Shown here piece after piece: positions 1 to 5,306 of a stretch of DNA of 5,988 nt. Each line of letters starts with the position of its first letter. Positions within the stretch are counted from its first letter, which is position 1. Both the position numbers and the translations under genes were made by a program. Under the pieces are notes generated by a model that was not told the DNA's origin, made no database searches, and saw nothing but the letters and a program-made list of their open reading frames with translations. Source of the stretch: an uncultured Vogesella sp. (GTDB taxonomy: Bacteria; Pseudomonadota; Gammaproteobacteria; Burkholderiales; Chromobacteriaceae); NCBI GenBank assembly GCA_946479405.1, contig CAMLGD010000199.1, forward strand, positions 1-5,988. Direction: 5' to 3'.

Positions 1-497
1 ATGCGCACGATCACTTCCTTGTAGCCGCCGAGGTCGGATTCGCTGGCGGACAGGATCTCCGCCTGCCAGCGGTTACGCTCGGCGTAGCGGGTGTACATGC
101 GCAGCAGGTCACCGGCGAACAGCGCGGCTTCGTCACCGCCGGTGCCGGCGCGGATTTCCAGCAGGATGTTCTTGTCGTCGTTCGGGTCCCTGGGCAGCAG
201 CAGCTTCTGCAGCTCCAGCTCCAGGCCGGCCATGCGCTCGCGCGCCTCGTCGATCTCGGCCTGGGCGAACTCCTTCATCTCCGGGTCGGCCAGCAGCTCG
301 CCGGCGGTCTCGATATCGGCCTCGCACTGGCGAAAGGCAGTAAACGCCTCCGCCACCGGGGTGAGCTCGGCATGCTCGCGGGTGAGCTTGCGGAACGCGT
401 CCATGTTCGCGGTGGCGTTTTCGGCGACCAATAGATGGGTGACTTCTTCCAGCCGCTCGCAAAGCGTGGCCAGTTTCGCCGCAATCGACGGTTTCAT
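1..497 (-). CDS. prfA: Peptide chain release factor 1 (RF1), N-terminal part, cut by window edge
   Basis: RF1 reads UAA and UAG stop codons in the ribosomal A site and triggers peptide release. The minus-strand frame is open from the ATG at 497-495 to the left edge, giving 165 complete codons of a protein usually near 360 aa. The N-terminal part is a helical, charged domain (residues 1-110). It is followed by the family hallmark at residues 114-127, with core [12 protein letters not shown], then the start of the codon-recognition domain ([13 protein letters not shown] at 128-140, SDLGGYKEV at 154-162). The catalytic GGQ loop and the stop-codon-reading tripeptide lie outside the window, so they cannot be checked. 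The start codon shares its A with the hemA stop (TAATG), and a GGAG lies just inside the hemA end, so translational coupling is likely. RF2 is the paralogue to exclude. The hemA neighbour and the absence of the RF2 programmed-frameshift region near the start support RF1. Confidence 0.96.
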   Translation of the reverse strand, partial: MKPSIAAKLATLCERLEEVTHLLVAENATANMDAFRKLTREHAELTPVAEAFTAFRQCEADIETAGELLADPEMKEFAQAEIDEARERMAGLELELQKLLLPRDPNDDKNILLEIRAGTGGDEAALFAGDLLRMYTRYAERNRWQAEILSASESDLGGYKEVIVR

Positions 498-506
498 TAC
501 TGCTCC
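495..506 (-). promoter_or_regulatory. hemA/prfA stop-start overlap with embedded Shine-Dalgarno
   Basis: Read on the minus strand, the end of hemA is GGAGCAGTAATG. GGAG (503-506) sits 5 nt before the prfA ATG, and the TAA stop of hemA (497-499) shares one A with that ATG. Ribosomes finishing hemA can restart directly on prfA. This fixes the prfA start and argues for one hemA-prfA transcript. Confidence 0.8.
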
Positions 507-1750
507 GGGTGTAAGCGATACAGACGCGCGATCAGTTCGACCTGCGCATCGTGCGCCGCGCCGCTGCCGGTGGACAGCGCCTGCGTCGGCGGGTGCATCA
601 GTTTGTTGGTGAGCTGCAGCGACAGGGCTTCCAGCACTTTTTCGGGGGCATCGCCACGCGCCAGCTGCTTCAGCGCAGCATCCAGCGCGTGGCGGCGGAT
701 GCGTTCGGATTCATCGCGCAGTGCGCGGATCAGCGGCACCGATTCGCGGCGCTTGAGCCAGTCAACGAACTCCACCACGCGGTGGTTGATGATGGCCTCG
801 GCTTCTTCCGCCGCCTGGTTGCGCGCCTGCTGGCCCACTTCCACGATGCTGGCGATGTCGTCCACGGTGTACAGGAAGACATCGTCCATGCGGCCAACCT
901 CGGCCTCGATGTCGCGCGGCACCGCCAGATCGAGCATGAACATCGGCCGATGGCGGCGAGCCTTGATGGCGCGCTCCACCATGCCCTTGCCGATGATGGG
1001 CAGCTGGCTGGCGGTGGAGCTCACCACCACGTCGTAGTGCTGCAGCTGATCGGGCAGCTCGGACAGGGTGATGGCGTTACCGCCGAACTCGGCGGCCAGA
1101 CGTTGGCCGCGCTCCAGCGTGCGGTTGGCCACGGTGACTTTCTGCGGCTGGCGGGCGGCAAAGTGCGTCGCCACCAGCTCGATCATCTCGCCGGCGCCGA
1201 TGAACAGCACGTTCAGCTCGTTCACCGAGGCAAAGATCTGCTCGGCCAGCTTCACCCCGGCGGCGGCCATCGATACCGAGCTGGCACCCACCGCGGTCTG
1301 GCTGCGTACATCCTTGGCTACGGCAAAGGTTTTCTGGAACAGGCCGTTGAGCAGGCTGCCCATGGTGCCGGCGCGCTCGGCATTGCGTACCGCGTCCTTG
1401 ATCTGGCCCAGGATCTGCGTTTCGCCCAGCACCATCGAATCCAGCCCGGAGGCGACGCGGAAGGCATGGCGCGCGGTTTCGGCGGCATCCAGCTGGTACA
1501 GGTACGGCACCACCTCGTCCAGCGCCATGCCGTGGTAGCCCACCAGCCAGCGCAGCACCTGCTCCGGCTGCGCGGTGGCGCAGTACAGCTCGGTGCGGTT
1601 ACAGGTGGACACGATGGTGGCCTCGCGCGCGGCATGCGACTCCACCAGCTGCGCCAGCGCTGCCGACAGCGTCTCGGCCGGAAAGGCCAGACGCTCGCGG
1701 ATGGCAAGCGGAGCGGTGTGGTGATTGAGACCGATGGCAACCAGCTGCAT
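497..1750 (-). CDS. hemA: Glutamyl-tRNA reductase
   Basis: This enzyme performs the first committed step of C5-pathway tetrapyrrole synthesis: NADPH-dependent reduction of glutamyl-tRNA(Glu) to glutamate-1-semialdehyde in the cytoplasm. The product from the chosen ATG is 417 aa, normal for the family. Visible landmarks: N-terminal GLNHHTAP (7-14); the catalytic thiol Cys50 in STCNRTE (48-54); the conserved segment [18 protein letters not shown] (101-118); the NADPH-binding glycine motif GAGEM (185-189); NRT (209-211); DLAVPRDI (274-281); and a long charged C-terminal helix and dimerisation region (about 315-390). The start is placed at the ATG at 1750, so the protein begins [14 protein letters not shown] as in relatives. 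A TTG at 1762 would add only MPLP. No good Shine-Dalgarno precedes either start. The gene is followed by prfA in a one-base overlap. It carries one copy of the 12-mer AGGTTGGCCGCA at 889-900 (residues 284-288). Confidence 0.98.
   Translation of the reverse strand: MQLVAIGLNHHTAPLAIRERLAFPAETLSAALAQLVESHAAREATIVSTCNRTELYCATAQPEQVLRWLVGYHGMALDEVVPYLYQLDAAETARHAFRVASGLDSMVLGETQILGQIKDAVRNAERAGTMGSLLNGLFQKTFAVAKDVRSQTAVGASSVSMAAAGVKLAEQIFASVNELNVLFIGAGEMIELVATHFAARQPQKVTVANRTLERGQRLAAEFGGNAITLSELPDQLQHYDVVVSSTASQLPIIGKGMVERAIKARRHRPMFMLDLAVPRDIEAEVGRMDDVFLYTVDDIASIVEVGQQARNQAAEEAEAIINHRVVEFVDWLKRRESVPLIRALRDESERIRRHALDAALKQLARGDAPEKVLEALSLQLTNKLMHPPTQALSTGSGAAHDAQVELIARLYRLHPEQ
889..900 (-). repeat. 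Copy of 12-mer AGGTTGGCCGCA inside hemA
   Basis: An exact match to the word that forms the arms of the hairpin at 2703-2791. In hemA it spans the end of codon Glu284, then GTT-GGC-CGC (Val-Gly-Arg), into Met288. It lies on the coding strand. It is listed because the same word recurs several times in the window. Confidence 0.55.
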
Positions 1751-1780
1751 GGGCAGGGGCAATGAACGCGCAGGGGGAAA

Positions 1781-1797
1781 ACGGGCATTCTATACCA
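1781..1797 (-). promoter_or_regulatory. Candidate hemA-prfA promoter (extended -10)
   Basis: On the minus strand the sequence TGGTATAGAAT contains an extended -10 (TG-n-TATAGA, 1789-1797), or alternatively TAGAAT at 1787-1792. I find no convincing -35 at the right spacing, which fits extended -10 promoters that depend less on it. Transcription starting near 1782 would give a leader of about 30 nt before the ATG at 1750, without an obvious ribosome binding site. Confidence 0.5.
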
Positions 1798-1816
1798 GCT
1801 AGCGCGCCGGGGCGAC

Positions 1817-1863
1817 GTGCCGGCAAGCGGCGAGCCGAGTATCATGTCCGCAGTCAAGGAGAA
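1817..1863 (+). promoter_or_regulatory. Candidate pdxH promoter and Shine-Dalgarno
   Basis: TATCAT at 1840-1845 matches the -10 consensus at five of six bases. A weak -35 (GTGCCG, 1817-1822) lies 17 bp upstream. The AAGGAGA at 1856-1862 is a near-ideal Shine-Dalgarno, 5 nt before the ATG at 1868. It fixes the pdxH start and rules out the upstream in-frame GTG at 1817. The promoter part is tentative; the ribosome binding site is strong. Confidence 0.55.
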
Positions 1864-1867
1864 CCCG

Positions 1868-2509
1868 ATGCCGCTGAATCTCGCCGATATCCGCCTGGAA
1901 TACAGCAAGAAAGAACTTTCCCCCGATGACTGCCTGCCGGACGCGGTGGCGCAGTTCGAGCTGTGGCTGCACGAAGCCATCGCCGCCGAGGTGAACGAAC
2001 CCACCGCCATGCACATCGCCACCGTGGATGACAGCGGCCGCCCGTCGGCGCGCATCGTGCTGCTGAAGGGGGTGGAAAACGGGCAACTGGTGTTCTACAC
2101 CAACTACCTCAGCCGCAAGGGCCGCCAGCTGAGCGCCAACCCGTACATCGCCGTGACCTTCTTCTGGCCGGAGCTGGAGCGCCAGGTGCGCATCGAGGGC
2201 AAGGTGCAGCAGGTGGCGCCGGAAGTCTCCGACGCCTACTTTGCCAGCCGCCCCTACACCAGCCGCATCGGTGCCTGGGCCAGCGAGCAGAGCAGCATCA
2301 TCGACAGCAAGAGCGTGCTGGTGACCCGCGCCGCCACCTTCGGCCTGAAGCACCCGCTTAGCGTGCCGCGCCCACCGCACTGGGGCGGCTACACCATCGT
2401 GGCCGACCGCATCGAATTCTGGCAGGGCCGCCCCAGCCGCCTGCACGACCGCGTGCTGTACACGCTGCAGGCCAATGCCGGCTGGGAGCGCTGCCGCCTG
2501 GCGCCGTAA
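1868..2509 (+). CDS. pdxH: Pyridoxine/pyridoxamine 5'-phosphate oxidase
   Basis: An FMN-dependent oxidase that converts pyridoxine or pyridoxamine 5'-phosphate to pyridoxal 5'-phosphate, the last step of B6 synthesis and salvage, in the cytoplasm as a homodimer. The product is 213 aa, close to the usual 210-220. Family landmarks: N-terminal substrate-contact region RLEYSKKEL (9-17); FMN-binding RIVLLK (62-67), FYTNY (76-80) and SRKG (82-85); [14 protein letters not shown] (98-111); [13 protein letters not shown] (127-139) with Q141-S142; PRPPHWGGY (167-175); and [13 protein letters not shown] (183-195), including the Arg-x-His pair (R191, H193) expected to contact substrate. It ends RLAP, a common family ending. 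The start at 1868 is chosen for its strong Shine-Dalgarno and for the conserved N-terminus. The gene is divergent from hemA. I see no missing residue or frameshift. Confidence 0.97.
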   Translation: MPLNLADIRLEYSKKELSPDDCLPDAVAQFELWLHEAIAAEVNEPTAMHIATVDDSGRPSARIVLLKGVENGQLVFYTNYLSRKGRQLSANPYIAVTFFWPELERQVRIEGKVQQVAPEVSDAYFASRPYTSRIGAWASEQSSIIDSKSVLVTRAATFGLKHPLSVPRPPHWGGYTIVADRIEFWQGRPSRLHDRVLYTLQANAGWERCRLAP

Positions 2510-2588
2510 ACCGCCGCCGTGCTGCAACGCCGTGGCCAAACTTGCTGGGCATGCCCCGTAACACCTTGCCAACAACAACCATGCTTGA

Positions 2589-2603
2589 GTCCGCGTTGCG
2601 GAC
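2589..2603. repeat. Short hairpin, 6-bp stem
   Basis: GTCCGC (2589-2594) and GCGGAC (2598-2603) form a perfect 6-bp stem around a 3-nt GTT loop, 80 bp after the pdxH stop. No T-run follows, so it is not a standard intrinsic terminator. Confidence 0.5.
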
Positions 2604-2623
2604 AATGATTTGACGCCGGTTCC

Positions 2624-2662
2624 GCCCGGCATACGGGCAGGGGCTTGTCGCGATAAGCCCCT
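2624..2662. repeat. Two abutting hairpins
   Basis: GCCCG (2624-2628) pairs with CGGGC (2634-2638). Immediately after it, AGGGGCTTGT (2639-2648) pairs with ATAAGCCCCT (2653-2662) over 10 positions including one G-T pair, leaving a CGCG tetraloop. The second hairpin should be very stable. It is followed by TGCATCCC rather than a T-run, so rho-independent termination of pdxH is only one possibility. An overlapping GCCGG/CCGGC pair (2615-2619, 2626-2630) could compete with the first stem. Confidence 0.55.
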
Positions 2663-2702
2663 TGCATCCCAAACGCCCCCGGCGGCCCGCGAAACCCCGC
2701 CC

Positions 2703-2791
2703 AAAAGGTTGGCCGCAAGGCGGCGGCGATTCACCGTTTGCTAGCGTCAAACGGCTCTGACGCCACCTTAAAACCTTGCGGCCAACCTTTT
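2703..2791. repeat. 89-nt three-tier hairpin with 18-bp perfect outer stem
   Basis: The outer arm AAAAGGTTGGCCGCAAGG (2703-2720) is the exact reverse complement of 2774-2791. Inside it, 2722-2728 pairs with 2761-2767 at six of seven positions (one C-A mismatch). The apex is a perfect 7-bp stem, CCGTTTG (2734-2740) with CAAACGG (2748-2754), around a 7-nt loop. A-run and T-run ends (AAAA at 2703, TTTTT ending at 2792) let it read as a bidirectional intrinsic terminator, although it is long for one. It lies about 200 bp after pdxH and 90 bp before the next gene. A small structured RNA or a miniature inverted-repeat element are alternatives. The arms carry the 12-mer AGGTTGGCCGCA at 2706-2717 (plus) and 2777-2788 (minus). 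Confidence 0.7.
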
Positions 2792-2798
2792 TGACGGC

Positions 2799-2838
2799 GC
2801 GGCCCAACGGGGACAGGGTCGCGGCAACAACGGGCCGC
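2799..2838. repeat. Spaced 7-bp inverted repeat
   Basis: GCGGCCC (2799-2805) and GGGCCGC (2832-2838) are perfect reverse complements separated by 26 nt. In GC-rich sequence this can arise by chance. It is noted because it adjoins the large hairpin and lies just upstream of the DUF1456 gene. Confidence 0.3.
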
Positions 2839-2881
2839 TACCGACTTAACCACTGGCACACCGTTTTTTACCGGACACCCC

Positions 2882-3361
2882 ATGCTCAACAACGACATTC
2901 TGCGCAGCGTGCGCTTCATTCTCAACATCGGCGATGCGCAGATGCTGACCATCCTGCAGCATGCCGAGCCCTACGCCGACGACGACTTCGCCGCGCTGCT
3001 GAAAAAAGACGACGAAGCCGGCTTCCTGCCCTGCAGCGACGAGCTGCTGTCCGCCTTTCTCGATGGCCTGATCATCGAAAAGCGCGGCCGCCGCGACGAT
3101 GCGCCGCCGCCGGCACCGCTCTTGCGCCTGAACAACAACGACATCCTGAAAAAGCTGCGCGTGGCGTTCGAGCTGAAGCAGGAAGACATCGAAACACTGA
3201 TCGGCCTGACCGGCTTCCAGGTGTCCAGCGCCGAAGTGGGCGCGCTGTTCCGCAAGCCCGGCCACAAGAACTACCGCCTGTGCGGCGACCAGTTCCTGCG
3301 CTACCTGCTCAAGGGGCTGAGCATCAAGCTGCGCCCAGGCGCACAGCCGAAAGGCAACTGA
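2882..3361 (+). CDS. yehS: DUF1456 family protein (YehS-like)
   Basis: A small cytoplasmic protein of the DUF1456 family, whose E. coli member is YehS; its function is not established as far as I know. The 159 aa form two tandem copies of one domain. The first starts NNDILRSVRFIL (3-14) and ends around DGLIIEKRG (61-69). The second starts NNDILKKLRVAF (85-96) and continues to LLKGLSIKLR (142-151). They are joined by an Ala/Pro linker (74-79). The second copy holds the conserved basic segment FRKPGHKNYR (123-132). No signal peptide, membrane segment or catalytic motif is visible. The ATG at 2882 is chosen because MLNNDILRSVRF matches the usual family N-terminus; the Shine-Dalgarno is weak (CCGGA). 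The stop TGA shares its A with the ATG of the next gene, so the two are probably co-translated. Confidence 0.93.
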   Translation: MLNNDILRSVRFILNIGDAQMLTILQHAEPYADDDFAALLKKDDEAGFLPCSDELLSAFLDGLIIEKRGRRDDAPPPAPLLRLNNNDILKKLRVAFELKQEDIETLIGLTGFQVSSAEVGALFRKPGHKNYRLCGDQFLRYLLKGLSIKLRPGAQPKGN

Positions 3362-3687
3362 TGCTGGCGCTGGCCTGCCTGTACGGCTTTCACGGCGCGG
3401 GCGGCACGCTGCTGGAAGTAAAGCGGCTGGACCTGCCGGCCGGCAGCGCGCCGGACGCGGTGTACCACTGGCTGTGGCAGCCGGCGGGCAGCAGCTGCTG
3501 GCAGAAGCTCACCTTCGCGGCCATGGCCAGCGCACCGCAGCAGTACCGCCGCTTCGCCGAAGGCGAGCTGTGGTTCGATGCCGATGCCGCCCGCCTGCAA
3601 CTGGGCGGACAGTTGCACAAGTTGGCCGCAGGCCGCCCCGACGACTGGCAGGCGTCGGTATCGGCGTGGTTGCTGGCGCAGCCCTGA
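3361..3687 (+). CDS. Hypothetical 108-aa protein, translationally coupled to DUF1456 gene
   Basis: I do not recognise the family. The frame has strong G/C bias at third codon positions, has a good Shine-Dalgarno (GAAAGG, 3349-3354, 6 nt before the ATG) and overlaps the previous stop by one base (TGATG). It is therefore likely a real gene expressed with the DUF1456 protein. The protein is rich in Trp (residues 38, 40, 47, 71, 96, 103) and Ala. The short apolar N-terminus (MLALACLYGF) is followed by HGAGG and is not a convincing signal peptide or lipobox. The middle (about 18-85) has alternating hydrophobic and polar residues suggestive of beta strands, for example LLEVKRLDL, AVYHWLWQ and GELWFDADAARLQLGG. 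Residues 94-105 look helical (DDWQASVSAWLL). Three TTG leucine codons cluster at its end, one of them in a near-copy of the 12-mer repeat at 3619-3630. Confidence 0.72.
   Translation: MLALACLYGFHGAGGTLLEVKRLDLPAGSAPDAVYHWLWQPAGSSCWQKLTFAAMASAPQQYRRFAEGELWFDADAARLQLGGQLHKLAAGRPDDWQASVSAWLLAQP
3619..3630 (+). repeat. 11/12 match to AGGTTGGCCGCA
   Basis: AAGTTGGCCGCA differs from the hairpin-arm 12-mer only at position 2. It encodes Lys-Leu-Ala-Ala in the 108-aa gene, with Leu written as TTG, where CTG is the dominant leucine codon in this window. Confidence 0.4.
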
Positions 3688-3783
3688 ACCGCAACGCGCA
3701 CACACGGCCCCCGAACGCTCACACCACTGGCCGCGCACCCGCTGCTGCGGCAGCATGAGCGCATCTCACGCCGAGTACCCGCC

Positions 3784-4593
3784 ATGTCCGACCTGCCCCT
3801 GTTCATCTTCCGCAGCTTGCAACGCCAGCGCCTGGCGCAGGTGCCGGTGCTGTCCACGCTGCTGATCGCGGTGGAGCATGGCGAGAAGCAGCTGATCACC
3901 GCCAGCGGCCGCTGGCACTGTCCGGCCGGCAGCTGGCTGGTGATCCCCGCCGGCCAGACGGTGGAAATCGTCAACCAGCCGGCCGCACCCGGCGGCTACC
4001 ACGCCTGGACACTGGCACAGCCGCAGGCATGGCTGCAGCGCTTGCTGGCGCAATACGGCCCGCAGCTGCCAGCCTTGCCGTGGCCGCAGGAAAGCCCGGT
4101 ATTCCGCCCCGCCCCGGCGGCGGTCGCCGAGCTGGCACGGCTGCAGGCGCTGCTGCCGCAGGCACAGGCCGGCACCCTGGGCGCGGCACGCGCCGAGCAT
4201 GCCTGGCAGGGGCTGATGCTGGCGCTGGCCGAAGCGCAACAGGGCGCCGACCTGTTCCGCCAGCCACGGCAGGACGTCAGCGCCCAGGTGCAGAGCCTGC
4301 TGGCATTCGACCCGGCACGCGACTGGCAAGCCGGCGACATCGCCGCCGGCCTGGCCATGAGCAGCGCCACCCTGCGCCGCAGGTTGGCCGCAGAGGCCAC
4401 CTCGTTTTCCACCCTGCTGAACGAAGTGCGCATGGAACGCGCGCTGGGACTGGTGAATGCCAGCCAGCAAGCGCTGACCCAGGTGGCGGCCGCCTGTGGC
4501 TACCAGTCGCCGTCACGCTTCTCCGCCGCCTTCCGCCAACGTTTCGGCGTCAGCCCCAGCCAGCTGCGCCAGCAACGCGACCAGCCGGCCTGA
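3784..4593 (+). CDS. AraC-family transcriptional regulator
   Basis: A 269-aa DNA-binding regulator with the usual AraC/XylS layout. The N-terminal half (about 10-80) looks like a cupin-type sensing domain: HGEKQLITASGRWHCPAGSW (32-51), then a PAGQTVEI turn (55-62). A helical, Ala/Gln-rich linker spans about 110-165. The C-terminal double helix-turn-helix spans about 178-265. The first HTH is WQAGDIAAGLAMSSATLRRRL (181-201, cut here into its recognisable parts WQAGDIAAGL and MSSATLRRRL). The second follows the family signature: ALTQVAAACGYQSPSRFSAA (230-249), then FRQRFGVSPSQLR (250-262). The ATG at 3784 has no strong Shine-Dalgarno. The ligand and targets cannot be told from sequence; the adjacent PEBP-family gene or its own promoter are possible targets (inference). 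The gene is 96 bp after the 108-aa gene. It carries an exact copy of the 12-mer repeat within codons 200-203, written with AGG Arg and TTG Leu. Confidence 0.93.
   Translation: MSDLPLFIFRSLQRQRLAQVPVLSTLLIAVEHGEKQLITASGRWHCPAGSWLVIPAGQTVEIVNQPAAPGGYHAWTLAQPQAWLQRLLAQYGPQLPALPWPQESPVFRPAPAAVAELARLQALLPQAQAGTLGAARAEHAWQGLMLALAEAQQGADLFRQPRQDVSAQVQSLLAFDPARDWQAGDIAAGLAMSSATLRRRLAAEATSFSTLLNEVRMERALGLVNASQQALTQVAAACGYQSPSRFSAAFRQRFGVSPSQLRQQRDQPA
4381..4392 (+). repeat. Copy of 12-mer AGGTTGGCCGCA inside AraC-family gene
   Basis: An exact match to the hairpin-arm word, in frame as AGG-TTG-GCC-GCA (Arg200-Leu-Ala-Ala203) in the first helix-turn-helix. AGG and TTG are unusual choices beside the CGC and CTG codons around it, which suggests the DNA word rather than the protein may be what is kept. 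Confidence 0.55.
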
Positions 4594-4672
4594 GCATTTG
4601 CGCACAGCCAGTGCACCGTTGCGGCGCGCCAGCCCCGCGGCGGCCAACCATACTGTCCTTGTCCACCCCCAC

Positions 4673-4678
4673 AAGGAG
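4673..4678 (+). promoter_or_regulatory. Shine-Dalgarno of the YbhB/YbcL-family gene
   Basis: AAGGAG lies 6 nt before the ATG at 4685 and fixes the start. No convincing -35/-10 pair is visible in the 91-bp gap after the AraC-family gene; CATACT at 4649-4654 is a weak -10 candidate without a well-spaced partner. Confidence 0.75.
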
Positions 4679-4684
4679 CACACC

Positions 4685-5224
4685 ATGCAACGCACCCTGA
4701 TCACCGCCGCCCTGCTGCTGGCCGCCGTACCGGCGCTGGCGTTCGAGCTCAGCAGCCCGCAGCTGCCAGCCGGCCAGCGCATGGCCAAGGCTCAGGAATA
4801 CAACGGCTTCGGCTGCAACGGCGGCAATGTGTCACCGGCGCTGAACTGGCAACACGCCCCGGCCGGCACCAAGAGCTTCGCCGTCACCGTGTACGATCCG
4901 GACGCCCCCACCGGCAGCGGCTGGTGGCACTGGCTGGTCTTCAACCTGCCGGCCACGGCACAGGGTCTGGCAGCCGGCGCCGGCAATCCGGGCGGCGCGC
5001 TGCCGGCCGGCAGCGTGCAAAGCCGTACCGACTACGGCGCGCCGGGCTTTGGCGGCGCCTGCCCGCCGGCTGGCGACAAGCCGCACCGCTACATCTTCAC
5101 CGTGCATGCGCTGAAGGTGGACAAGCTGGAGCTGGGCGCCGATGCCATGCCGGCACTGGTGGGCTACATGCTCAACGCCAACAGCCTGGGCAAGGCCAGC
5201 CTGACCGCCCTCTACGGCCGCTAA
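4685..5224 (+). CDS. Secreted YbhB/YbcL family (PEBP, Raf kinase inhibitor-like) protein
   Basis: A phosphatidylethanolamine-binding-protein fold member of 179 aa. A Sec signal peptide is clear: MQR, a hydrophobic core (TLITAALLLAAV, 4-15) and an ALA cleavage site after residue 19. The mature protein of about 160 aa should therefore be periplasmic, like E. coli YbcL rather than cytoplasmic YbhB. Family motifs are NVSPALNW (48-55), the anion-site strand YDPDAP (70-75), WWHWLVFNLP (80-89), and the segment YGAPGFGGACPPAGDKPHRY (117-136) with its conserved Pro-x-Gly and His-Arg-Tyr. Two cysteines, C44 and C126, could form a disulfide in the periplasm (inference). The biochemical role of bacterial members is poorly defined; they bind small anionic or phospho ligands. 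The gene starts 91 bp after the AraC-family gene on the same strand and is followed by a strong hairpin. Confidence 0.94.
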   Translation: MQRTLITAALLLAAVPALAFELSSPQLPAGQRMAKAQEYNGFGCNGGNVSPALNWQHAPAGTKSFAVTVYDPDAPTGSGWWHWLVFNLPATAQGLAAGAGNPGGALPAGSVQSRTDYGAPGFGGACPPAGDKPHRYIFTVHALKVDKLELGADAMPALVGYMLNANSLGKASLTALYGR

Positions 5225-5234
5225 CCGCCGCTGC

Positions 5235-5269
5235 TGGCCGCCGCCGGCTTGACAGCCCGGCGGCAGCCA
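5235..5269 (+). terminator. GC-rich hairpin after the PEBP gene
   Basis: GCCGCCGG (5240-5247) pairs perfectly with CCGGCGGC (5257-5264). It extends inward by CT/AG across a bulged C to a TGAC loop, and outward past one mismatch by TGGC (5235-5238) with GCCA (5266-5269). The stem should be very stable and lies 11 bp after the stop codon, the right place for a terminator. No T-run follows, so it may instead protect the 3' end of the mRNA. Confidence 0.4.
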
Positions 5270-5297
5270 ACCAGCATGCGGCTCAGTCATTCCTGCC

Positions 5298-5301
5298 GGA
5301 G
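5298..5301 (+). promoter_or_regulatory. Shine-Dalgarno of the PLP-enzyme gene
   Basis: GGAG lies 5 nt before the ATG at 5307 and supports that start. Confidence 0.6.
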
Positions 5302-5306
5302 CCGTC

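Larger units (their letters stand above)
2510..2881. other. Gene-free stretch rich in inverted repeats
   Basis: This 372-bp gap separates pdxH from the DUF1456 gene. I find no protein with recognisable family features on either strand; the open frames there look like by-products of high GC. It contains at least five perfect or near-perfect inverted repeats (2589-2603, 2624-2638, 2639-2662, 2703-2791, 2799-2838). The first part (2510-2588) is plain sequence. The last 40 bp before 2882 include a T6 run (2863-2869 region) and no clear promoter. It could hold the pdxH terminator, a degenerate repeat element, a small RNA or a mix of these. Confidence 0.75.

Noticed and set aside
551..1765. Long plus-strand open frame (404 codons) opposite hemA
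   Set aside because: It is the antisense of an unmistakable hemA. Its His/Gln/Gly-rich composition is what a GC-rich gene gives when read backwards, and it shows no family motif.
1817..1867. N-terminal extension of PdxH from a GTG at 1817
   Set aside because: The strong Shine-Dalgarno at 1856-1862 and the family N-terminus both point to the ATG at 1868. The extension would overlap the likely promoter.
1799..2734. Minus-strand 311-codon open frame across pdxH and the following gap
   Set aside because: Low-complexity Ala/Gly/His-rich shadow of pdxH with no recognisable motif.
2776..3360. Upstream extension of the 108-aa gene through the DUF1456 region
   Set aside because: The extension is an Arg/Ala-rich shadow of the DUF1456 frame. 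The coupled ATG at 3361 with its own Shine-Dalgarno is the sensible start.
3741..3754. Small GCTGC/GCAGC hairpin before the AraC-family gene
   Set aside because: Only 5 bp in GC-rich sequence with no T-run; easily due to chance.
4619..4654. TTGCGG and CATACT as a promoter for the PEBP gene
   Set aside because: The spacing of 24 bp is too long for a sigma-70 type promoter and both boxes are weak.
4998..5015. 18-bp perfect palindrome in the PEBP gene, sharing a 16-mer with 3433-3448
   Set aside because: Both copies encode Leu-Pro-Ala-Gly-Ser with the commonest GC-rich codons (CTG CCG GCC GGC AGC). Codon bias explains the palindrome and the repeat.
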